From: Halorubrum aidingense JCM 13560
GTDB lineage: Archaea; Halobacteriota; Halobacteria; Halobacteriales; Haloferacaceae
Length of the DNA: 64,000 nucleotides
Reading direction: 5' to 3'
NCBI RefSeq assembly: GCF_000336995.1
Contig: NZ_AOJI01000017.1
Coordinates: forward strand, 286,932 to 350,931
The position numbers were made by a program, and so were the translations under genes. Numbering within the stretch: position 1 is the first letter of the stretch; every line of letters begins with the position of its first letter. This document shows, piece after piece, positions 53,472 through 61,029 of the stretch. Below the pieces are notes generated by a model. It saw only the letters and a program-made list of their open reading frames with translations, made no database searches and was not told the origin of the DNA.

Positions 53472-55268
53472 ATGAGCGGGAGCGCGCGCGCACAGAGCGA
53501 AGTGATCGGGACGGTGCTCCTGTTGGGGTTGACGATCGCGGTCGTCGGCTCCACGGTCGCGCTCGGTTCCGTCGCGCTCGCCGACTCCCAGCAGACGGCG
53601 GACCTCCAGCGGGTCGAAGGAGCGATGACGCAGCTCGACTCGAAGGCGAGCCTCGTCGCCCACGGCGAGTCGCCGAGCCAGCGGCTTCAGTTGGACCTCG
53701 ACCGGACGGCCGACTTGCGCGTGGACGACGAGGCGGGATGGATGCGGATCGAGGTGGAGACCGACGACGGGACCACCAACGAGACGGTCCCGCTCGGTGC
53801 GGTCGTCTACGAGAACGGCGACGACACCGTGGCGTATCAGGGCGGCGGCGTCTGGCGGTCGAACGGCGACGGCGTGCGGATGGTCTCACCGCCGGAGTTC
53901 CACTACCGCGGGAGCGGTGGCACCGAGACACTCACGCTCCCGCTGGTGCGGATCGAAGACAGCCGGGGGCCGCTTCAGGACTCGGTCGCTCTCACCGACA
54001 CGGGGCGTCCGCCCGAACGGTTGTTCCCGTCCGCCAACGGCTCAAACCCGCTCCTCGGCGGTAACGTCACCGTCACGGTCGGCAGCGAGTACGCCGAAGC
54101 GTGGGGCCGGTTCTTCGAGTCCCGGACGAGCGCGACGGTGACCGAACTCGGTGACGACCGAGTCGAAGTGCGGCTCCGGACGCGAACGATCCACCCGACG
54201 CTGAGCACGGGCGTCTCCGCCACGGGCCGATCCACGTTCGACATGGGGGGCGTCGACACCATGTACGCCGACAGCTTCGACTCGGCCGAGGGGACGTACG
54301 AATCCCAAGACCCACGAGACGGCGCGAGCGTGCAGACGCGCGACGAGTTCCGGCTCACGGCCGGTGGCGGCGGAGGGACCGACTCCATCACCATTCGCGG
54401 CGATCTCATCGCGGAATCGTACAACCTTCCCGGCGGACAGACGGACAAGCTGAACGTCACCGGAGAGCTACGCGAGGAATCGGCCATCGGCGAGCTGGCC
54501 CCGGTGTCGGGAGCGATAACGCAGCGCATCGACGCCGTCCGCGCCCTCGATCTCGCGACGAACGGAGACGTTCACACGGGGGGTCTCGAAGTTGCCGACG
54601 GCGACGAGAGAGTAATCGAGAACGACACCTACGTCGACGGCGGCGTCTCCGTCTCCGATGGCGGTCTTCTCAGGGTCACCGACGGGGCGACGTTGCACGT
54701 CAACGGCGACGTCGCAGTCGTGGGGTCGGGACGGATCGAGTTCGACACGTCAGGCGGGGAGACCAACGCGCTCGTCGAAGACGGCCTCAATCTCAGCGGT
54801 GACGGCGCGATCGCGGCGGACGGCGACGGCCGAGCTAACCTGTACGTCGACGACGCGATCACCCTCCGAGACACCGCGTCGATAACCACCGCGAACGACA
54901 CCCACCTCGAGATCTACAACACCGGCGACATCCAACTGGACGACAACGTGAGTGTCGCGGCCGACGGCGACGTGACGAGCAACCTCTGGTTCTATTCGAG
55001 CACCGACCAGATCGATATCCGGGGCGACGAAGGCGACGGGATAGAGTTCACGGGCGTGTTCTACGCGCCCCAGAGCGACGTGGAGCTCGAAGACCGGATG
55101 ACGATCAAAGGCTCGTTCACCTTCCGCTCCTTCTCGTTCAACGACGGCGACATCCGGCTCCACTACGACGAGTCGCTCCGCGAACTCCAGCCGTTCGGGG
55201 GCGATTCGGTCCCCGTCGTGAGCCACCTCCACGTGTCCACGCACGGTGTGACGGTCAGCGCCGACTGA
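53472..55268 (+). CDS. Large pilin-like (DUF7289-type) surface protein
   Basis: The 598-residue protein starts with a pilin-like N-terminus: basic residues, then AQSEVIGTVLLLGLTIAVVGST, the haloarchaeal SEVIG/SETIG hydrophobic segment. The rest is outward-facing and acidic, with beta-helix-like repeats (LEVADGDERVIENDTYV; GLLRVTDGATLHVNGDVAVV; DGLNLSGDGAIAADGDGRANLYV) resembling bactofilin/polymer-forming modules. It is much larger than its relatives and encoded opposite to the rest of the pilus locus. Possibly an adhesin or major surface fibre subunit. Confidence 0.75.
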   Translation: MSGSARAQSEVIGTVLLLGLTIAVVGSTVALGSVALADSQQTADLQRVEGAMTQLDSKASLVAHGESPSQRLQLDLDRTADLRVDDEAGWMRIEVETDDGTTNETVPLGAVVYENGDDTVAYQGGGVWRSNGDGVRMVSPPEFHYRGSGGTETLTLPLVRIEDSRGPLQDSVALTDTGRPPERLFPSANGSNPLLGGNVTVTVGSEYAEAWGRFFESRTSATVTELGDDRVEVRLRTRTIHPTLSTGVSATGRSTFDMGGVDTMYADSFDSAEGTYESQDPRDGASVQTRDEFRLTAGGGGGTDSITIRGDLIAESYNLPGGQTDKLNVTGELREESAIGELAPVSGAITQRIDAVRALDLATNGDVHTGGLEVADGDERVIENDTYVDGGVSVSDGGLLRVTDGATLHVNGDVAVVGSGRIEFDTSGGETNALVEDGLNLSGDGAIAADGDGRANLYVDDAITLRDTASITTANDTHLEIYNTGDIQLDDNVSVAADGDVTSNLWFYSSTDQIDIRGDEGDGIEFTGVFYAPQSDVELEDRMTIKGSFTFRSFSFNDGDIRLHYDESLRELQPFGGDSVPVVSHLHVSTHGVTVSAD

Positions 55269-55298
55269 TAACCCTTCACAGCGGATCCTAGCGGTCGC

Positions 55299-56072
55299 TC
55301 AGTCAGAGATGTCGATCCGCACGGCCGTTCGGTGCACGACGAACCGGTCGTACTCGGCGGCGTCGAACGTCACCGTGAGGTCGGCGTCCCCCCCGTCGCT
55401 CACGGTGATCGATTCGTTCGAGGGGTCGAGTTCGTCGTAGTACCGCTTCCAGACGTTCGCCTGCGCCGAGTCGATCTCCAGGGTGACGTTCTCGGTCGCC
55501 GATCGATCGTCGACGGACGGCGTCCGCGCGCTGCGCTGGCCGACCACGAGGACCGTGCGATCCCCCGCGACAGATCGGGCCGAGCCGCCGAGACCGTACA
55601 GCGAGTAGACGGTGGTGTCGCCGAGCAGCAGATCGGGCTCGTTGATCATGACCCCGTTGTCGCCCTGCATCCGGAACACCGCGCCGTTCTCGTAGACGAT
55701 CCGCGTGTCGCCGGCGCCGTGGTACGTGATCGATCCGGTCTCGGAGACGGGGCCGTCCCACGCGCTGCTGTTGAGTCGGAACTCGGACGTCTGGTCGAGC
55801 GCGAGCTCGCCGCCGCCGAGCCGGATCTCGGTGGCGCGGCTCGGGACTCCGTCCCGACTGATGTCGTTGAGGTTGTCGTGAAAGACGTCGAACGCGCGTT
55901 CGACGTTGTTGTCGCGCTCGGCGAGTTGGGCGTCGTTCAACCCGCCGAGCCCGACGGTGAACGTGACCGCGATCGTCGTCGTGATCAGCGCGAACACCAA
56001 CACGAACCCGACGGTCTCGCTGACGCCGCGGTCGGCCGCGAGAAACCGGTTGGGCCGAGACTCTCCCGTCAC
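55299..56072 (-). CDS. Pilin-like protein (DUF7289-type)
   Basis: The 257-residue protein has the segment DRGVSETVGFVLVFALITTTIAVTF followed by a beta-rich external domain (WKRYYDELDPSNESITVSDGG). It is shorter than the convergent gene at 53472-55268 but shares the same N-terminal plan. Its start overlaps the end of the previous gene by 4 bases (ATGA), marking it as the last gene of the minus-strand pilus operon. Confidence 0.75.
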   Translation of the reverse strand: MTGESRPNRFLAADRGVSETVGFVLVFALITTTIAVTFTVGLGGLNDAQLAERDNNVERAFDVFHDNLNDISRDGVPSRATEIRLGGGELALDQTSEFRLNSSAWDGPVSETGSITYHGAGDTRIVYENGAVFRMQGDNGVMINEPDLLLGDTTVYSLYGLGGSARSVAGDRTVLVVGQRSARTPSVDDRSATENVTLEIDSAQANVWKRYYDELDPSNESITVSDGGDADLTVTFDAAEYDRFVVHRTAVRIDISD

Positions 56073-56698
56073 GACTCGCTCACCACCACTGCACCGTCAG
56101 CCCCGGCAGTCGGGTCCCAGCGGATTCGGAGGTCGCCGCCGGTGACCGTCGCGTTCCGGATCTCGGTGTCGGATCGCGTCCGGAACGGCACCTCGACGAT
56201 CGCGTCCGTGCGGTCGCTTTCCAACCTGATCGTCCCCTCGGTTCCCTCGGCCCCCGTGGTCGTGACGGTGATTCGGTAGCCGGCACCCGACACCCGCGGT
56301 GGGAGCGTCACGGGTCGGTCTACCGTGAGATTCGCCGGTGACTCGGCGGTCCCCGCCAGCCGGTCGACGGTCATCAGATCGGCCGCCAGCCGCTCGCCGA
56401 TGACGCTGAGCTGTCCCTGCGCCGCGCGCTCGCGCTCCGTGTCGACGAACGAGCCGCCCGCGATGAACAGCCCCGAGAGCAGCAGCGACGCGATGGCGAG
56501 CGTCAGGACGTAGCCGACGGTGACGGAGACGGCGCGGTCGTCGTGGCGGAGACGACCGCGGGAACCGGTGCGGTCGTCGTGGTGGAGACGACCGCGGGAA
56601 CCGGTGCGGTCGTCGTGGTGGAGACGGCCGCGGGAACCGGCGCGGTCGTCGCGGTGGCCCCGGTCTTGTCCGGGACGGCTATCACGCATCGCGCTCAC
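56069..56698 (-). CDS. Pilin-like protein (DUF7266-type) with 12-residue N-terminal repeats
   Basis: The 209-residue protein starts with three and a bit copies of RTGSRGRLHHDD (36-base tandem repeat), then the membrane segment AVSVTVGYVLTLAIASLLLSGLFIAGG and an external domain. The basic, His-rich repeat is cytosolic before processing. The ATG at 56698 or the nearby ATG at 56689 could be used; both overlap the preceding gene. Family name from memory. Confidence 0.7.
   Translation of the reverse strand: MSAMRDSRPGQDRGHRDDRAGSRGRLHHDDRTGSRGRLHHDDRTGSRGRLRHDDRAVSVTVGYVLTLAIASLLLSGLFIAGGSFVDTERERAAQGQLSVIGERLAADLMTVDRLAGTAESPANLTVDRPVTLPPRVSGAGYRITVTTTGAEGTEGTIRLESDRTDAIVEVPFRTRSDTEIRNATVTGGDLRIRWDPTAGADGAVVVSES
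56534..56660. repeat. 36-base tandem repeat inside the DUF7266-type gene
   Basis: Units begin at 56534, 56570, 56606 and a partial one at 56642 (core GCGGTCGTCGTGGTGGAGAC). Each encodes 12 residues on the minus strand. Units differ by only a few bases, so copy number has changed recently. Confidence 0.85.
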
Positions 56699-57812
56699 CC
56701 GGTGCGACCCGAATCACGTCGCCGTACTCCAGTTCCGGCGTACGGTGAGATATCTCGACGTCGGCGCTGTACACGGCGTCGACCACGTAGGGCTGTGACG
56801 ACCGGTCAGCGGGCGAGCTACCGTACTGATCGTCATCGCCACTGTCGAGGTCGTCGGACTGCACGACGAGGTGGTACGTCCCCGTCGCTTCGTCCCCGTT
56901 CTCGTAGCGGATGTCGTAGTCGGCGGTGCCGTCGTCGTTCTGAACGCCTTCGGCCCAGACCAGCGCGTCGAACGGCTCTCCGTTGACGGTCCCGCCCGTG
57001 ACGTCGACGGTGTGGTTCCCGTCTGCGGCCGGTGCGAACGTCTCGGTGACGCTGGCGGTTTCGTTCGTCACCGTGACGTTGATATCGTCGGGGTCGGACG
57101 CCGACCAGAGCGAGACCGACCAAGTCGCGTTCGATCCGCCCGGCGCGCCTTCAGCCACGATCGTGAACGCGTCGCCCGACGACGCCGATAACGAGTCGGG
57201 AGCCACCGTCACTCGATAGTCCCGGGCTCGGGTGGCATTTCCGGCGACCGTCCAGTCTGCGGTCGTCCCGTCGCCGGCCGTCAGTTCATCATAGCCACCG
57301 CCGTCCTCCTCCTGTGCGATGAAGTGGCCGGGTTCGATGCCGACGACCGTGATATCGGCGACGACGCCGTCGCGCGCCCGGAGGTCGGTGGTCGCGTTCG
57401 CGTACGCCGCTGCGCTCGCCTCGAAGTCCGCGATCACGCCGTCTACGCTGCTCTCGGTGCGGTGCTCGCGGTCCATGATCGCCCCCAGATCGTCGACGGC
57501 CCCGTCGCGGAACTCGACGGCCTCGCCGCCGCCCGCGTCGACCCCGCGCGTCGCGAGGTTCTCCGTGTAGATGACGGTGTTCAACAACAGGACGACCGTG
57601 ACGAAGATCACCGCGAGCGTCAGTCCGGTGATCAGGATCAACTGGGCGCGGTCTTCGTCGCGGCCGGTCGCAGTCTCGTCGCGGTCGCCGGTGGTGTCAC
57701 CGCTTCTCCAGTCGGCGCGGCTCACGTCGGGGTTGCTGGGGCGGCTCACGTCGCCGTCGCGCCGCTCACCGTCGCGGCTATCGCCGTGTCGGGCGGGCGC
57801 TACATCTGCCAT
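56682..57812 (-). CDS. Pilin-like protein (DUF7261-type)
   Basis: The 376-residue protein has a 55-residue charged N-terminus (TTGDRDETATGRDEDR), the hydrophobic segment AQLILITGLTLAVIFVTVVLLLN (the RAQL form of the haloarchaeal pilin segment), and a large external domain with many Asn-x-Thr sites suited to glycosylation. It overlaps genes on both sides, by 17 or 8 bases downstream and 13 bases upstream. Confidence 0.7.
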   Translation of the reverse strand: MADVAPARHGDSRDGERRDGDVSRPSNPDVSRADWRSGDTTGDRDETATGRDEDRAQLILITGLTLAVIFVTVVLLLNTVIYTENLATRGVDAGGGEAVEFRDGAVDDLGAIMDREHRTESSVDGVIADFEASAAAYANATTDLRARDGVVADITVVGIEPGHFIAQEEDGGGYDELTAGDGTTADWTVAGNATRARDYRVTVAPDSLSASSGDAFTIVAEGAPGGSNATWSVSLWSASDPDDINVTVTNETASVTETFAPAADGNHTVDVTGGTVNGEPFDALVWAEGVQNDDGTADYDIRYENGDEATGTYHLVVQSDDLDSGDDDQYGSSPADRSSQPYVVDAVYSADVEISHRTPELEYGDVIRVAPGERDA

Positions 57813-58405
57813 GCGGTGATGCGCACCTCCACGACCGTGTACAGCGTGTCGCTCCCGCCGATCGGGGCCGCGAAGTACTCCGCGCTACCGTTCTCCGCGA
57901 GGGTGTACTCGTCGTCGGCCCCGAATCGGTCGTCCCCGTAGAGCGCCACGCGAGTGCTCGCGACGGCGGCGTTGTCGGTCGGCGTCCCCATGTCGACCAT
58001 CCGCGTTCGGTCCGTGGCGCCCGCAGCGGTGGGGTCAGGGTGGTACACGTCGATATCGAACGCGATCTGCCGCCTGTCGAACGCCTCCGCCAACGAGTCG
58101 TGTAGCGGGTGCGTCTCGTTCATCAACCCCGTGTAGTGGTCCCCGTTGTCCGCGCCGACGAAGCCGTCGTCGTAGTAGAGTATCGCCAGTTTCAGGTCGC
58201 CGCGCGCCGCCGTGGTCGTGAGCACGTCCTGGGCCGCGATCTCGGCCTGGTTCTCGACGTGCTGGTTCGACGTGCTCGCCGACAGCGGCGTCACGGCGGT
58301 CGCCTGCGTCGCGAAGATGAGTCCGGCGACGAGCAGCAGTGCGGCTGCAAACGCCTCCAGCGTGTGCGCCTGTCCCCGTTCGTCGGGGAGGTGTTCGACG
58401 AACAT
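57800..58405 (-). CDS. Pilin-like protein (DUF7288-type)
   Basis: The 201-residue protein begins MFVEHLPDERGQAHTLEAFA and has the hydrophobic stretch AALLLVAGLIFATQATAV, typical of small haloarchaeal pilin-like proteins with the RGQAHTLEA signature. ATG at 58405 lies right after the end of the preceding gene. A far longer in-frame extension exists upstream but covers real genes on the same strand in another frame. Confidence 0.72.
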   Translation of the reverse strand: MFVEHLPDERGQAHTLEAFAAALLLVAGLIFATQATAVTPLSASTSNQHVENQAEIAAQDVLTTTAARGDLKLAILYYDDGFVGADNGDHYTGLMNETHPLHDSLAEAFDRRQIAFDIDVYHPDPTAAGATDRTRMVDMGTPTDNAAVASTRVALYGDDRFGADDEYTLAENGSAEYFAAPIGGSDTLYTVVEVRITAWQM

Positions 58406-58406
58406 C

Positions 58407-58973
58407 TCACCACACCCGGAGCGTGAGCCGGTACGGTTCGCCGCCGATGTCGACGATGCGACTGGCCGCGGCGACGCTCCGGCTTCGCGGCAGCTCGTCG
58501 CCGGCGCGCATCGGAACGTCGGCTGGGCCGATCGTCCCGACGGTGCCGTTCTGAGTGATCGTGACGTTCGCGCCTCGGAACTTGGCGATGCCGAGTTCGG
58601 TGTGCAGCGCGTCGGCGTTCGCCTCCCACCCGCACTCCCACTCCGACTCGGCCCTCTCCGGGCTCGTGCCGTCGAAAAAGGCGAGCGTACAGGCCGGCGA
58701 CAGCACCGCCGACGACTCCGCACTCGCGAGCGACGACTCCGCCAACTGCGCGGCGCCCCGCTCGGCGACGATGACCGTCGCTCCCTCGCCGGCGGTGTAC
58801 GGCTCCAAAAGCGACGGTACGAACGCGAAGGTGAACGCGACCACCGCGAGGAACACGGACATCCCGACGACGAAATCGAGGACGGTCTGGGCGCGGTCCT
58901 CGTCCGGATCGGATCGACGTTGGGCACCGTCAGCCGGGGAGCGACGCCGGCCCCCCGTGCGATCACCCGACAT
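58407..58973 (-). CDS. Pilin-like protein (DUF7287-type)
   Basis: The 188-residue protein has a charged N-terminus, then DRAQTVLDFVVGMSVFLAVVAFTFAFVP, a pilin-type segment (AQTVLDFVVG). The external domain has two cysteines (SPACTLAFF, EWECGWE) that could form a disulphide. It overlaps the TadC gene end by 11 bases. Confidence 0.72.
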   Translation of the reverse strand: MSGDRTGGRRRSPADGAQRRSDPDEDRAQTVLDFVVGMSVFLAVVAFTFAFVPSLLEPYTAGEGATVIVAERGAAQLAESSLASAESSAVLSPACTLAFFDGTSPERAESEWECGWEANADALHTELGIAKFRGANVTITQNGTVGTIGPADVPMRAGDELPRSRSVAAASRIVDIGGEPYRLTLRVW

Positions 58974-61002
58974 AGATCCACACCCCCAGCGCGAGCGTCA
59001 TCAGGATCACGGCGAACTTGACGCCGGAGATGATCTCCGCGTCGCGGATGTACCCGCTGATGAACCCCGACAGCACCGCTTGGATCGTCACCGCGTGGAA
59101 GAACAGCATCGACAGCACGTCGGGGTCGACGCCGCCGCCGCCGAACTGCGAGTTCCCGGCCTGCCCGCCGCCTCCGCTGCTTCCCTGCGCGACGAGATCG
59201 CCCATCACTTCGATGAACTGCGTCTGGAGGATGGCCATCACGCCCAACAGCGTGATGTACGTCATCACGATGATCGCGACCTGCATCCGCGTCCGGGACT
59301 TTCGCTCGCGGTCGATGTCGTCTTGGTTCTCGGACGCCTGCGCCGCGGTCGTCAGCACGTCCGTGATCTGTGAGGACGCCTCCTGCGCCTCCGAGATCAG
59401 TTTCACCGTCCGGGCGAGCCGCGGCACGGCGTAGGAGTTGTTGAACTCGACTAAGGCGTCTCGGAGGCTCATCCCGTAGTTCACCTTCGCGTGGACGACT
59501 TCGAACTCCTCGGCGAGTTGGCCCGTCGACGTCTCCGACACCGTCTGGACCGATTCGAGCAGCGTCTGTCCCGTGTCGTTCGCCGACGACAGCTTTCGCA
59601 GGCTCTCCGAGAGCTTCCCGGTGATCGCCCGCTTCGAGCGCTGGCTCCACTCGTAGAACACCGCGAGCGGCACCATGACCAGGTAGGCCGGAACGTACAC
59701 CCAGACGAACGCCGACCAGACCGGGCGGTCCACCCAGCCGTCGAAGGTCGTCGGCGCGTTGCCGGTGGCCGCCGCGACGCCGACGATGACGAACGCCGCC
59801 GGAATCGTGAACGCGAGGGTGTACAGCGGGTTGTCTCGAAGGAACAGATGCGGCGCCGAGACGATCTGTGTGGTCTTGTAGGTCCCCTCCCGCTCGCGGA
59901 TCCGGTCGAACACGCTGAACGTCCCCACGAACGCCTCGATGAGTCCGAAATGGAACAGCCCCTCTTTGCTCGTCTGCCGGAGCCGCTCGCTCCCGCCGTC
60001 GGGACGGAGGTAGCCGTCTCCGGGCTCGTCCTGTTTCACCGTCGAGACCAACACGAGGAATCCGGCCCCGGTGAGCGGGATGAGCACGTACACGGTCGCG
60101 TACAGCAGCCTGTCGTCCGCTTCGCCCATCATCCCCATGATGACGAGGATGATGATGAGAAGCAGGGGGAAAAGCGAGAGCGTCATGTACATCTCGCCGA
60201 ACAGCTCCAGCGTCTCCAGCGTCATCTCCCGCTCCTGTTTCGACGTGCGGAGGTGTTTCTCCTTTTTATCCTTTAAGAAGCTCTCCATGTTGCCGCCGGA
60301 GTTGACGATCGAGAGCATGTCCGCGAGAAACTGCGACAGCTCGTCGGAGGGCGTTTCGAGGGACTGCTGGCGGATCGCGTTCCGGTAGTCGGTCCCGAAG
60401 TACTCCGTCTCGTTGACAATGCTCTGGAACTCTCGGGACACCTCGCCGTAGGTGTCCTCTGCCGTCGCCATCGCGCGGAGGATCTCCAGTTGATTGAGCC
60501 CCCCGACCGACAGCGCGTACATGAACGAGACCGAGTCGGCGAGCAGGAGGTTGATCTCGCGTTTCCGCGACGACGCCCGCGAGTAGGGGATCGCGATCAC
60601 GCCCCCGAACCCCGTGGCGAACCCGATCGATCCGAAGACGAGCCCGCTGATGAGTATCGCCGTCGGCACGACGAGCGAGCGGAGAAACGCCCGAACTTCG
60701 GGTGTGGGAGCCGGCATGCCGAGCGAGAGCGCGTTCGGGTCGATCAGTCCGAGCGAGAAGACGCCGTACCCGACGGTCGTACCGAGCGCCCAGAGGAGTC
60801 CGCCGACCAACAGGCCGGCGCCGAGCGCCCGCGAGACGTACATCTCGACGTGGTCCGGCATCCGGGCTTCCGCCAGCTTGCGCTCCACGTCGCCGACGAA
60901 GTCCCCGTCAGCGTCGAACAGCAGTTCGAAAACGGGGTAGAACAGCTCCGCGATGACATCGCCGTCGGCCGAGCCGTCGCCGACGCCGGTGTCGAGACTC
61001 AT
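58963..61002 (-). CDS. Type II/IV secretion-type membrane platform protein (TadC/PilC, GspF family)
   Basis: The 679-residue platform protein has two GspF-type cytosolic domains (residues about 150-280 with FMYALSVGGLNQLEILRAMA, and about 440-560 with ETSTGQLAEEFEVVHAKVNYG) between membrane segments (LGAGLLVGGLLWALGTTVGY; LSLFPLLLIIILVIMGMM). It anchors pilus assembly and works with the ATPase encoded immediately upstream. I prefer ATG at 61002 with AAGGTGG before it; a GTG three codons earlier is possible. Confidence 0.92.
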   Translation of the reverse strand: MSLDTGVGDGSADGDVIAELFYPVFELLFDADGDFVGDVERKLAEARMPDHVEMYVSRALGAGLLVGGLLWALGTTVGYGVFSLGLIDPNALSLGMPAPTPEVRAFLRSLVVPTAILISGLVFGSIGFATGFGGVIAIPYSRASSRKREINLLLADSVSFMYALSVGGLNQLEILRAMATAEDTYGEVSREFQSIVNETEYFGTDYRNAIRQQSLETPSDELSQFLADMLSIVNSGGNMESFLKDKKEKHLRTSKQEREMTLETLELFGEMYMTLSLFPLLLIIILVIMGMMGEADDRLLYATVYVLIPLTGAGFLVLVSTVKQDEPGDGYLRPDGGSERLRQTSKEGLFHFGLIEAFVGTFSVFDRIREREGTYKTTQIVSAPHLFLRDNPLYTLAFTIPAAFVIVGVAAATGNAPTTFDGWVDRPVWSAFVWVYVPAYLVMVPLAVFYEWSQRSKRAITGKLSESLRKLSSANDTGQTLLESVQTVSETSTGQLAEEFEVVHAKVNYGMSLRDALVEFNNSYAVPRLARTVKLISEAQEASSQITDVLTTAAQASENQDDIDRERKSRTRMQVAIIVMTYITLLGVMAILQTQFIEVMGDLVAQGSSGGGGQAGNSQFGGGGVDPDVLSMLFFHAVTIQAVLSGFISGYIRDAEIISGVKFAVILMTLALGVWIYVG

Positions 61003-61029
61003 CGGTGCCACCTTGCTCGACGCATGCCG

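Noticed and set aside
56534..56660. Possible CRISPR array
   Set aside because: Units are contiguous without spacers and lie in a coding frame, so it is a coding tandem repeat.
56543..56986. Plus-strand frame with AVVVVETTAGTG repeats
   Set aside because: It is the complement of the 36-base repeat in the DUF7266-type gene; repeats in both frames arise from the same DNA.
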